Origin: an uncultured Eubacteriales bacterium
GTDB lineage: Bacteria; Bacillota; Clostridia; Oscillospirales; CAG-272
NCBI GenBank assembly: GCA_934500855.1
Contig: CAKSUH010000109.1
Location: forward strand, 1 to 5,840
Direction of reading: 5' to 3'
Length of the DNA: 5,840 nucleotides
Shown here: piece after piece, positions 1 through 5,529 of the stretch
Layout: every line of letters begins with the position of its first letter
Numbering within the stretch: position 1 is the first letter of the stretch
The notes under the pieces: model-generated
What the model was told of the DNA's origin: nothing
Databases searched by the model: none
What the model saw: only the letters and a program-made list of their open reading frames with translations
Translations under genes and position numbers: made by a program

Positions 1-52
1 GCCACATATACTGTCGTCCCAGCATTTATCTCACAAAAGCGGCGGAACAATA

Positions 53-130
53 TTTCCTTTTGGGAAAGGTTCTTGCGGTCAAGGGGCTTCTTGCAAGAAG
101 CCCCTTGTAGGGTTCGGGGCAAAGCCCCGA
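53..130. repeat. Compound palindromic element of three hairpins, possible dispersed intergenic repeat
   Basis: Three inverted repeats lie in a row. TTTCC (53-57) pairs with GGAAA (63-67). Bases 81-106 form a perfect 26-base palindrome with 13-base arms and no loop, reading AAGGGGCTTCTTG on the left arm. TCGGGGC (114-120) pairs with GCCCCGA (124-130) around an AAA loop. On the minus strand the element starts 4 bases after the phosphatase stop codon, so it would form the 3' end of that mRNA. No run of T follows either GC-rich stem on the minus strand, so it is not a textbook intrinsic terminator, though it may still protect the 3' end or aid termination. Its high symmetry resembles REP- or MITE-like intergenic repeats seen in many Clostridia. 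Only one copy is in the window, so dispersal is inference. Confidence 0.6.
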
Positions 131-134
131 GGTC

Positions 135-794
135 TTAAACCGCACCCTTCGGGAATCCTGTTTCAATGCCTGCCTGATGCGCGTTGTAGCCGTAACAAAT
201 CAGCCTTACCTGACCGTCTGCGGCATACTCTGCCTCGGTAACAGCGGCATTGGTTGACCACGGAAGCCGCTCCATTTCCGAAATCGGAATCCCCTGCCAG
301 TAACATCCCATGGAACGGATCGGCAAGGCGTGCGAAAACAGTGCGATACAGCTGCCTGCGTTTTCCGCCGCCAATCGTTCAACCGTTTGGCGGATACGCG
401 TTGCGACATGAACAACCGATTCTCCTCCGTCGGGCTGAGCCAATCCGATGTGCTCCTTCCAGATCGTCCGACTGCTCGCGTAACGCTCGGCTATTTCCGC
501 ATAGCTCAGGTGCTCCCATTTGCCCGCAAAAATTTCGCGCAGTCCGACTTCCTGGATAATTTCAAGTCCATGCACCTGCGCCGTCGGCTCGGCAGTCTGC
601 ATGGATCGGATCAGGTCACTGGAATAGATGCGATCGATTTTCCTGTCGCGCAGATACTCTGCGGTCCGTTCCGCCTGACGATGTCCGAGCGGGGTCAGCG
701 GAATATCGGTCTGTCCCGCAAAAAAGCCTTCCGCATTTCCAAGGCTTTCCCCGTGCCGCACCATAATAATCCGTGTTGTTCCGATTTTTTCCAT
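135..794 (-). CDS. Histidine phosphatase family protein (phosphoglycerate mutase-like)
   Basis: A 219-residue enzyme of the histidine phosphatase (branch 1) superfamily, which removes phosphate from small molecules or proteins through a phosphohistidine intermediate. The RHGE signature is at residues 13-16, with His14 the expected nucleophile and Arg13 in the phosphate pocket. Arg63 in SSDLIRSMQTAE, Glu87 in LREIFAGKWE (general acid) and His155 in FSHALPIR complete the expected catalytic set. The length fits the small GpmB/CobC/PhoE-type members, so the substrate cannot be read from the sequence; it is unlikely to be the full glycolytic GpmA, which is longer. An in-frame ATG ten codons upstream (822-824) was rejected because it lies between the -10 box and the likely transcription start. 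The chosen ATG has AAAGGCGG seven bases upstream. The gene stands alone, divergent from mecA. Confidence 0.9.
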   Translation of the reverse strand: MEKIGTTRIIMVRHGESLGNAEGFFAGQTDIPLTPLGHRQAERTAEYLRDRKIDRIYSSDLIRSMQTAEPTAQVHGLEIIQEVGLREIFAGKWEHLSYAEIAERYASSRTIWKEHIGLAQPDGGESVVHVATRIRQTVERLAAENAGSCIALFSHALPIRSMGCYWQGIPISEMERLPWSTNAAVTEAEYAADGQVRLICYGYNAHQAGIETGFPKGAV

Positions 795-801
795 TTTCCG
801 A

Positions 802-809
802 CCGCCTTT
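802..809 (-). promoter_or_regulatory. Ribosome-binding site fixing the phosphatase start
   Basis: AAAGGCGG on the minus strand lies 7 bases before the ATG at 792-794. The upstream in-frame ATG (822-824) has only the TATAAT box before it, so this site decides the start. Confidence 0.75.
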
Positions 810-826
810 CCGCTTATCTGCCATAT

Positions 827-855
827 ATTATACCATCCGCACATTTCTTTGTCAA
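827..855 (-). promoter_or_regulatory. Consensus sigma-A promoter of the phosphatase gene
   Basis: On the minus strand TTGACA (850-855) and TATAAT (827-832) are separated by exactly 17 bases, a perfect match to the vegetative consensus at both boxes. TGG just before the -10 box adds an extended -10 element. Transcription should begin near 819-821. This suggests strong, largely constitutive expression; no operator dyad overlaps it. Confidence 0.9.
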
Positions 856-895
856 GTCGACTTTTTCAAAATCGGAAATTACCATATTTTTAGGG

Positions 896-924
896 GTTCC
901 ATTTCGGCTCAAAACCGCTATAAT
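896..924 (+). promoter_or_regulatory. Probable promoter of the mecA-like gene
   Basis: A perfect TATAAT (919-924) lies 33 bases before the ATG. At a 17-base spacing the -35 hexamer is GTTCCA (896-901), only 3 of 6 matches, so the promoter is probably weaker than its divergent neighbour or needs an activator. The two promoters face away from each other, with about 40 bases between their -35 regions. Confidence 0.65.
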
Positions 925-957
925 GATAGTACAGAGAATCCGAAAGGAGAGATTCAA

Positions 958-1584
958 ATGGAACTGATCCGAATCAGCGATCGGGAACTGAAGATCATGC
1001 TGACTGCGGCAGACATGACCGCTTATGATTTTGCCCCGGATTTGACAGATAACCGTACCGAAGAGACAGGGCGCGCCTTTCGTCTGCTTCTTGCGGATAT
1101 TCGCAGACAGATTGCCTTTGAGACCGAAAACCGCCGTCTTACGGTCCGTTGCTTCCCCTCGCGCGGAGGAGGCTGTGAACTGTTTGTCAGCAGCATTCCC
1201 GTTTGTGCGGACGGACGCAAAAAGCTTTCCGCACCTCGGGAAACCGGCGCTCTGACCGTTCGCTCGGCACGGCAAACCATCCCTGTTTTCCGCCGGGACG
1301 GAGCCTACCGCTTTGAGCGGATCGAGGATCTTCTGCGCGCCTGCCGCAGGTTGGAGGAGGTTTCCTACATCGGAGAAAGCTCGGCTTACCGCGATGACAT
1401 CGGTCACTACTATCTGCTTCTTCTGATGCTGTCGGAATCCCCTTTTTCCGCGGCGGAGGAGTATGCCTTCCTTTCCGAATACGGAGAAGTTATGAATCCC
1501 GCACATTTGCGTGTCTGGGTCCTGGAGCACGGCCAACTCATCTGTTCCTCCGCCGCAGTCCGAACCCTTGCCGCACTTGCGTAA
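958..1584 (+). CDS. mecA: MecA-family adaptor protein for the ClpC protease
   Basis: A 208-residue protein with the two-part layout of MecA, the adaptor that delivers substrates (ComK in Bacillus, other proteins elsewhere) to the ClpC unfoldase of ClpCP and activates ClpC assembly. The N-terminal part (about 1-78) has the opening MELIRISDRELKIMLTAADM and an acidic/basic helix followed by the RLTVRCFPSRGGGCELFVS strand pair, like the substrate-binding domain. A variable linker (about 80-112) follows. The C-terminal ClpC-binding domain (about 113-208) shows YRFERIEDLLRACRRL, then ESSAYRDDIGHYYLLLLM and a final EYGEV...VLEHGQLI block typical of the family. Length is close to Bacillus MecA (218). 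AAAGGAGA (943-950) sits 7 bases before the ATG. The target proteins cannot be inferred; competence regulation in particular is not implied. Confidence 0.85.
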   Translation: MELIRISDRELKIMLTAADMTAYDFAPDLTDNRTEETGRAFRLLLADIRRQIAFETENRRLTVRCFPSRGGGCELFVSSIPVCADGRKKLSAPRETGALTVRSARQTIPVFRRDGAYRFERIEDLLRACRRLEEVSYIGESSAYRDDIGHYYLLLLMLSESPFSAAEEYAFLSEYGEVMNPAHLRVWVLEHGQLICSSAAVRTLAALA

Positions 1585-1598
1585 CGGCACGATTTTAC

Positions 1599-1650
1599 AG
1601 CGGATTTTAAGGCATCCGTTTCTTTGCAACGGCGGTTGCTGTTTTGTCTC
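1599..1650 (+). terminator. Weak tandem hairpins downstream of mecA, possible terminator
   Basis: A first stem pairs AGCGGAT (1599-1605) with ATCCGTT (1614-1620), including one G-U pair, and runs into TCTTTG. A second pairs GCAAC (1626-1630) with GTTGC (1635-1639) and runs into TGTTTTGTC, with further T-rich sequence to 1666. Neither stem is strong, so partial read-through into the S1 gene is possible. The rest of the 1585-1743 gap shows no gene and no convincing promoter; the nearest -10-like sequence, TAGACT (1712-1717), lacks a -35 partner. Confidence 0.35.
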
Positions 1651-1728
1651 CCCTTTTTGTTTTTGTCAGTGTTTCTCTTGCAGGCGCGGAATATTCCGGA
1701 ACGCCCGCGAATAGACTGATACAAAAAC

Positions 1729-1734
1729 AGGAGG
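1729..1734 (+). promoter_or_regulatory. Ribosome-binding site fixing the S1-protein start
   Basis: A full AGGAGG lies 9 bases before the ATG at 1744-1746. The in-frame TTG at 1735 directly abuts this motif and cannot be the start; the ATG at 1739 is in another frame and soon meets a stop. Confidence 0.85.
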
Positions 1735-1743
1735 TTGAATGCA

Positions 1744-2712
1744 ATGGAAACCGAATTCAAGCCGGAGGGCGAACTGCTGAACACTCGGGAGAACCGCGAC
1801 CTGCTCGCGTCACGAAACGGACTGGAGCGTGCAATGAAAACGGGTGAGATTGTCGAGGGAGTGGCAACGGTCTGTGACGGAGAAATGCGCCTGCAGGTAG
1901 ATTTGGGATGTATGCGCGGAATCATATCCCCGGAGGAAGCGGTCTTTTGCCGCCCGGGCGAGAGCAGAAAAGACATTGCGATCGTTTCCAGAGTCGGAAA
2001 ACCGGTAGCGGTCAGAATTATGGCATTTACGGAAAGAAACGGTGAGACGGTTGCGATTCTCTCCCGCCGCGCGGCGCAAAGGGATTGTCTTGAACGCGGA
2101 TTGCTGCAGCTCCGTGCAGGAGATATCATCCCGGGGAGAGTGACGCACATGGAGCCGTTCGGAGCATTTCTCGACATCGGCTGCGGCGTATCCTCTCTTT
2201 TGTCTGTCGACTGCATTTCGGTTTCCCGTATTTCCCATCCTCGAGACAGGCTGTCGGTCGGAACCATTTTGCCGGTTGCGGTACGGACCGTGGACCGTGA
2301 AAGCGGAAGAATCTCGGTCACTTTACGGGAACTGCTCGGTACATGGGAAGAAAATGCGGCGGGTTTCTCGGTCGGACAAACGGTTGCGGGAATTGTCCGA
2401 AGTGTGGAAAACTACGGCGTTTTCATTGAACTGGCACCAAATCTTGCAGGACTTGCGGAGGTACGCGGCGAGGATCGGGCAGAAACCATGCGGGCTCTGA
2501 TCGGTCGGGCTGTTGCGGTATACATCAAAAGTATCAACCCCGAGCGCATGAAGGTCAAGCTGGTTGTCGTGGATACGGCGCCCTGTCGGATGCCTCCGAA
2601 AGCACCGACCGTGTTTGTGGATACGGATCGGATCCGTCATCTTGACCGTTGGGTCTATTCCCCTGCGTGTTGTCGCCGCAGAGTGGAAACCGTGTTCGAT
2701 GCAACGGAATAA
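1744..2712 (+). CDS. S1 RNA-binding domain protein with three S1-like repeats
   Basis: A 322-residue protein built from S1 (OB-fold) repeats, so a likely single-stranded RNA binder acting in translation or RNA turnover. Repeat 1 (about 33-108) is worn: it keeps GEIVEGVATV and GCMRGIISPEEA but lacks the aromatic G-x-F-V core. Repeat 2 (about 125-196) is clear, with GDIIPGRVTHMEPFGAFLDI and a closing SGRISVTLREL. Repeat 3 (about 207-275) has GQTVAGIVRSVENYGVFIEL and MKVKLVVVD. A distinct tail (about 285-322) contains DRIRHLDRWVYSPACCRRR and resembles tails I associate with clostridial S1-domain proteins. It is shorter than ribosomal protein S1 of Proteobacteria (six repeats), and calling it rpsA would be unsafe. 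It may be co-transcribed with mecA if the weak hairpins between them leak. It ends in a strong two-way terminator. Confidence 0.85.
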   Translation: METEFKPEGELLNTRENRDLLASRNGLERAMKTGEIVEGVATVCDGEMRLQVDLGCMRGIISPEEAVFCRPGESRKDIAIVSRVGKPVAVRIMAFTERNGETVAILSRRAAQRDCLERGLLQLRAGDIIPGRVTHMEPFGAFLDIGCGVSSLLSVDCISVSRISHPRDRLSVGTILPVAVRTVDRESGRISVTLRELLGTWEENAAGFSVGQTVAGIVRSVENYGVFIELAPNLAGLAEVRGEDRAETMRALIGRAVAVYIKSINPERMKVKLVVVDTAPCRMPPKAPTVFVDTDRIRHLDRWVYSPACCRRRVETVFDATE

Positions 2713-2735
2713 CGAGGAAAGCAGAAAAAGCAAAG

Positions 2736-2775
2736 GAGCGGAACCGCCACGAGTGTGACGGAACCGCTCTTTTTG
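2736..2775. terminator. Bidirectional terminator between the S1 gene and the membrane-protein gene
   Basis: GAGCGG (2736-2741) pairs with CCGCTC (2764-2769). Further in, CCG (2744-2746) pairs with CGG (2759-2761) and CAC (2748-2750) with GTG (2755-2757), with symmetric AA/AA and C/A internal loops and a GAGT tetraloop. TTTTTG follows on the plus strand. On the minus strand the stem is followed by CTTTGCTTTTTCTGC, so it can serve both converging genes. Confidence 0.8.
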
Positions 2776-2776
2776 T

Positions 2777-3370
2777 TTATTTTCTCTTTTTCTTTTTGAT
2801 GTCCCGGTCCGAATCCGGATATCTCACATTGAACAGCCCTGTAAATTTGATGTCCTTCAGTCCGAGCAGATAGGAAAGCCCGCAGGTGGCGATTGCGGGA
2901 ATCGGCAACAGGAAATACAGCCACCAATAAGAATTGAGCGGATTTCCGCCAACGGAATTTGCCAAAAGACCCGTGTACATTCCGCCCAGAATGTGCGTTG
3001 CGGTTGCCGCAAAGCCCCCCAATCCCGAGAAGAACGAAACATCGGACAGGAAAGTTCCGAGCATGATGAAAACCGCCAACAGCCAGTTGATGATATTGGC
3101 TCCGACAGACAGCAATACCCCGGTCCACGGCTTGGCGGGCTTTCTTCCCGATACCACTGCGGCGCGATCCGCAAAACCAAGCTCCCAAGTCATGGTATAC
3201 AGCAAAAACAGGTAGAAAAGAATCGCACAGGCGCTCGTAACATTCCGCAGTGCCACGCTTCCGGCGCGGCCTGCGGCAAGCGCCAGTACAAGACCGAAAA
3301 CAGCGGTGGCAAATTGGTTCAGAAACATCCGAACCATCTCATAGGACCTTGTTTTGAATAATTCTTTCAT
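2777..3370 (-). CDS. Multi-pass membrane protein of unknown function
   Basis: I do not recognise this 197-residue protein. Hydrophobic segments are visible at about 17-34, 42-62, 83-107 and 148-170, with a weaker Gly/Ala-rich one near 117-137, giving four or five membrane spans. Between the second and third spans is a charged loop containing ELGFADRAAVVSGRKPAKPW. The C-terminus is soluble and highly charged, ending in DIKKKKRK. There is no signal peptide and no recognisable enzyme, transporter or sensor motif. The upstream TTG (3380-3382) was rejected in favour of ATG 3368-3370, which has GAGAGGT (3374-3380) close upstream. It is a single-gene unit with a near-consensus promoter, divergent from the recombinase. 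The positive C-terminus is likely cytoplasmic by the positive-inside rule. Confidence 0.8.
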   Translation of the reverse strand: MKELFKTRSYEMVRMFLNQFATAVFGLVLALAAGRAGSVALRNVTSACAILFYLFLLYTMTWELGFADRAAVVSGRKPAKPWTGVLLSVGANIINWLLAVFIMLGTFLSDVSFFSGLGGFAATATHILGGMYTGLLANSVGGNPLNSYWWLYFLLPIPAIATCGLSYLLGLKDIKFTGLFNVRYPDSDRDIKKKKRK

Positions 3371-3373
3371 ATG

Positions 3374-3380
3374 ACCTCTC
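3374..3380 (-). promoter_or_regulatory. Ribosome-binding site fixing the membrane-protein start
   Basis: GAGAGGT on the minus strand lies 3 bases before the ATG at 3368-3370. The spacing is short, but the alternative TTG at 3380-3382 overlaps this motif and has no site of its own. Confidence 0.6.
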
Positions 3381-3402
3381 AAAACGGCATCATGATACCG
3401 CT

Positions 3403-3431
3403 ATTATATCGGAAAAGACCGTGCATTTCAA
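3403..3431 (-). promoter_or_regulatory. Near-consensus sigma-A promoter of the membrane-protein gene
   Basis: On the minus strand TTGAAA (3426-3431) and TATAAT (3403-3408) are 17 bases apart: 5 of 6 and 6 of 6 consensus matches. The predicted transcript has a leader of about 25 bases before the start codon. Confidence 0.85.
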
Positions 3432-3442
3432 CCCGCGCAGAC

Positions 3443-3489
3443 GATAATTTACATTTTATCAACTAAAATCTTAAAATATGGTGTATAAT
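3443..3489 (+). promoter_or_regulatory. Probable promoter region of the recombinase gene
   Basis: A perfect TATAAT (3484-3489) lies 33 bases before the ATG. At normal spacing the -35 position is AACTAA, a poor match. The upstream stretch 3441-3480 is strongly A/T-rich, as an UP element would be, and contains a small dyad GATAA (3443-3447) / TTATC (3456-3460). The transcript would begin near 3495, which excludes the in-frame ATG at 3478. Confidence 0.6.
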
Positions 3490-3506
3490 AATAGTATCCC
3501 TTCACG

Positions 3507-3514
3507 AAAGGAGA
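3507..3514 (+). promoter_or_regulatory. Ribosome-binding site fixing the recombinase start
   Basis: AAAGGAGA lies 8 bases before the ATG at 3523-3525. The in-frame ATG at 3514-3516 overlaps the motif and the one at 3478 precedes the promoter, so both are excluded. Confidence 0.8.
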
Positions 3515-3522
3515 TGCGCGCA

Positions 3523-4539
3523 ATGCCACAGTTGGTTTCGGTAACGGAATTTTCTCCGTTGATACGGGAATATGCTTCCTACAAAATATCCATTCAGGGC
3601 TGTTCCCAAAAAACGGTTGACGAGTACCTGCTGGATTTGCGTACTTTTTTTCGCTTTCTCATCTCCCGCAATCTGGATATCTCTCCCGAATCTGCCGAAT
3701 TCTATCAGGTGGATGTCAGCACGGTCGGACTTGACCGACTTCGGGAAATCACACAGGATGACATTTACCAATTCCTGTTTTATACGGGAACCGTTCGGAA
3801 CAACCACTGGTCTGCGCGGGCGCGTAAGCTGGCTTCCATTCGTTCCCTCTATAAATATCTGGTTTCCAAGCGCCATTACCTGACCGAAAATCCGACCGTA
3901 GACATTGACACCCCGAAAGCGCAGAAAACACTGCCGAAGGTGCTTTCTCTGGACGAGGCACTCCGCCTGCTGGATACGGTGCGAAACGATACCGACTCGC
4001 CGAACCGTGTCCGTGATTACGCAATTCTGACGCTGTTCCTCAACTGCGGAATGCGTGTTTCCGAGCTGTGCGGAATCAATCTGACCGACATTGATAACGA
4101 TCTGCGTTCCCTGCGGGTGACGGGTAAAGGCAGCAAAGAACGCGTCATCTATCTCAATGATGCCTGCCGCGCGGCACTTTCCGATCATCTGAAAATCCGC
4201 ATGAGTGATACATATCGCGCCGTGACCGACAAGGCGCTGTTTCTCAGCCGCCTGAATGTGCGCATCAATGTGAAAACGGTTCAGGCGATGGTCTATCGCT
4301 ATCTGAAACGCGCGGGACTGGAATCCAAGCATTATTCGGTACATAAACTGCGTCATACGGCGGCAACGCTGATGTATCAATCCGGTCATGTTGATGTGCG
4401 GGTGCTGAAGGACATTCTCGGGCATGAGCAACTCAACACCACGCAGATCTACACCCATGTCAGCAGTCGGGAAATGGAAGATGCCATGGCGCAGAATCCG
4501 TTGGCGGAATTGGAAAACGCGAAATCGGACAAACAATAG
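3523..4539 (+). CDS. XerC/XerD-type tyrosine recombinase
   Basis: A 338-residue site-specific tyrosine recombinase, the family that resolves chromosome dimers at dif with FtsK help, or integrates mobile DNA. The N-terminal SAM-like DNA-binding domain spans about 10-118, with QKTVDEYLLDLRTFFRF and SARARKLASIRSLYKYL. The catalytic domain (about 135-320) has all the expected residues: Arg178 in GMRVSEL, Lys202 in GKGSKER, His274 and Arg277 in HKLRH, His301 in ILGHEQL, and the nucleophile Tyr310 in TTQIYTHVS. The Arg-to-Lys spacing (24) and His-to-Tyr spacing (9) equal those of E. coli XerD. It is about 40 residues longer than E. coli XerD, partly from extra sequence near 52-75. No phage or integrative-element genes flank it, which favours a housekeeping Xer role, but C and D types cannot be separated here. 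Confidence 0.88.
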   Translation: MPQLVSVTEFSPLIREYASYKISIQGCSQKTVDEYLLDLRTFFRFLISRNLDISPESAEFYQVDVSTVGLDRLREITQDDIYQFLFYTGTVRNNHWSARARKLASIRSLYKYLVSKRHYLTENPTVDIDTPKAQKTLPKVLSLDEALRLLDTVRNDTDSPNRVRDYAILTLFLNCGMRVSELCGINLTDIDNDLRSLRVTGKGSKERVIYLNDACRAALSDHLKIRMSDTYRAVTDKALFLSRLNVRINVKTVQAMVYRYLKRAGLESKHYSVHKLRHTAATLMYQSGHVDVRVLKDILGHEQLNTTQIYTHVSSREMEDAMAQNPLAELENAKSDKQ

Positions 4540-4555
4540 TTTTTTTCGAAAGCAC

Positions 4556-4584
4556 TCGAAAATTTCACATTTTCCTGCTATAAT
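4556..4584 (+). promoter_or_regulatory. Sigma-A promoter of the mscS gene
   Basis: TCGAAA (4556-4561) and TATAAT (4579-4584) are 17 bases apart, with TGC before the -10 box giving an extended -10. The -35 hexamer forms the right arm of a small AT-rich hairpin (TTTTCGA 4543-4549 / TCGAAAA 4556-4562) just after the recombinase stop. That hairpin lacks a following T-run and is a poor terminator, so read-through from the recombinase gene is possible. Transcription should start near 4591. Confidence 0.8.
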
Positions 4585-4587
4585 AGT

Positions 4588-4612
4588 TTCCGGATGGGTT
4601 CCCTGTCCGGAA
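4588..4612 (+). promoter_or_regulatory. Perfect 7-base dyad at the predicted mscS transcription start
   Basis: TTCCGGA (4588-4594) is exactly repeated in inverse as TCCGGAA (4606-4612) with an 11-base spacer. It begins 3 bases after the -10 box and ends 26 bases before the start codon. It could be a repressor operator or, if most of it is transcribed, a 5' mRNA stem. It may also be chance, since CCGGA/TCCGG-like words are common in this DNA. Confidence 0.4.
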
Positions 4613-4623
4613 TTTCATTTTTG

Positions 4624-4630
4624 AAGGAGA
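4624..4630 (+). promoter_or_regulatory. Ribosome-binding site fixing the mscS start
   Basis: AAGGAGA lies 8 bases before the ATG at 4639-4641. The in-frame ATG at 4594-4596 is only about 3 bases after the predicted transcription start and has no such site. Confidence 0.85.
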
Positions 4631-4638
4631 CTGCTTTT

Positions 4639-5457
4639 ATGACTTGGGAAGAACTTGGAAACAGACTGCTTGGGTTTCTGACAGATTTCGGCGGAAAATT
4701 GATTATTGCCCTGCTTGTATTGGTCATCGGCTTCTGGCTTGTGCGCCTGCTGATCCGCATCCTCGGAAAAAGCAAACTGATGAAGAAGGATCCGACTGTT
4801 GCCAAGTTTCTGTCGGGTACCGTTAAAATCTCGCTCAACACACTCATTATTGTTACGGTGATCAGTATTCTCGGTGTTCCGATGTCGTCGGTGATTGCGG
4901 TAATTGCCTCGGCGGGCGTTGCCATCGGTCTTGCACTGCAGGGCGCTTTGAGCAACTTTGCGGGCGGCATTATGATCCTGATTTTCCACCCCTTCCGAAT
5001 CGGCGATTTCGTGGATGCGGGCGGCTACTCAGGAACCGTGAAGGAAATCGGAATTTTCTATACGGTCATGACAACACCGGATAATCGCGAGGTCACCATT
5101 CCGAACGGCACGGTTACCGGGGCCTCGGTTGTAAACTATTCGGTCAACGATACGCGACGCGTCGAGCTGTCGGTATCGGTTGCCTACGGAAGTGATGTCA
5201 ACCGCGTCCGCAACATTCTTCTGGATGAAACGGCGAAGCAGGATCTTGTATTGACCGAACCCGCTCCGTTCGTCCGGCTTTCCAAACAAAACGAAAGCTC
5301 TCTGGATTTTACTGTCCGCGTCTGGACAAAGAAAGAGGAGTATTGGACGGTGCATTTTGATCTTTTGGAGGCAATTCAGAAACGGCTGACGGCAGAAGGA
5401 ATCGAGATTCCGTTTCCGCAGTTGGATGTTCATGTTAAAAGCGACGCAAAAAGATAA
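4639..5457 (+). CDS. mscS: Small-conductance mechanosensitive channel, MscS family
   Basis: A 272-residue MscS-type channel, close in length to E. coli MscS (286). These heptameric inner-membrane channels open under membrane tension and release solutes on hypo-osmotic shock. TM1 is at about 17-40 and TM2 at about 62-80. The pore helix TM3 (about 84-113) is Gly/Ala-rich, with VIAVIASAGVAIGLALQGAL followed by SNFAGG. The beta domain starts with the family motif HPFRIGDFVDAGG (117-129) and continues through TPDNREVTIPNG (146-157) and NYS (167-169). The C-terminal alpha/beta domain (about 172-268) closes with GIEIPFPQLDVHV, as is typical. It has its own promoter with an extended -10 element and ends at a strong two-way terminator. 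No fused sensor or nucleotide-binding domain is present. Confidence 0.95.
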   Translation: MTWEELGNRLLGFLTDFGGKLIIALLVLVIGFWLVRLLIRILGKSKLMKKDPTVAKFLSGTVKISLNTLIIVTVISILGVPMSSVIAVIASAGVAIGLALQGALSNFAGGIMILIFHPFRIGDFVDAGGYSGTVKEIGIFYTVMTTPDNREVTIPNGTVTGASVVNYSVNDTRRVELSVSVAYGSDVNRVRNILLDETAKQDLVLTEPAPFVRLSKQNESSLDFTVRVWTKKEEYWTVHFDLLEAIQKRLTAEGIEIPFPQLDVHVKSDAKR

Positions 5458-5513
5458 AAAACAAACGCATCCGACGGAAGCCTTGCTTCTCCGTCGGATG
5501 CGTTTGTTTTTTT
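5456..5513. terminator. Very long bidirectional terminator between mscS and secG
   Basis: Bases 5456-5478 pair without mismatch with 5490-5512, a 23-base perfect stem whose core is ACGCATCCGACGGA, around an 11-base loop. The outermost two pairs use the last two bases of the mscS stop codon. A run of seven T (5507-5513) ends the right arm on the plus strand. On the minus strand the left arm reads out into TTTTTTATCTTTTT, so the same stem can end secG transcription. Confidence 0.93.
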
Positions 5514-5529
5514 GTTGTTTTGCTTCCGA

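Noticed and set aside
1..138. An open frame on the plus strand from the left edge to TAA at 136-138, possibly the end of a gene
   Set aside because: It runs straight through the three-hairpin element, has no recognisable protein features, and ends inside the phosphatase stop region. More likely a chance frame through a repeat.
330..893. A 187-codon plus-strand frame opposite the phosphatase gene
   Set aside because: It is antisense to a gene with a complete set of catalytic motifs, has no ribosome-binding site of note, and its product has no domain-like pattern.
814..1629. A 271-codon minus-strand frame opposite mecA
   Set aside because: It is the complement of a recognised MecA-family gene, and its composition is Arg/Gly/Cys-rich as in shadow frames.
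3441..3490. A dif-like recombination site upstream of the recombinase gene
   Set aside because: The A/T-rich stretch lacks the two 11-base arms and central spacer of known Firmicute dif sites.
3502..4536. A 344-codon minus-strand frame opposite the recombinase
   Set aside because: It mirrors the real recombinase codons almost end to end, and the plus-strand protein has every catalytic residue.
4543..4562. An intrinsic terminator after the recombinase gene
   Set aside because: The 7-base stem is A/T-rich and its T-run lies before the stem rather than after it; its right arm is the mscS -35 box.
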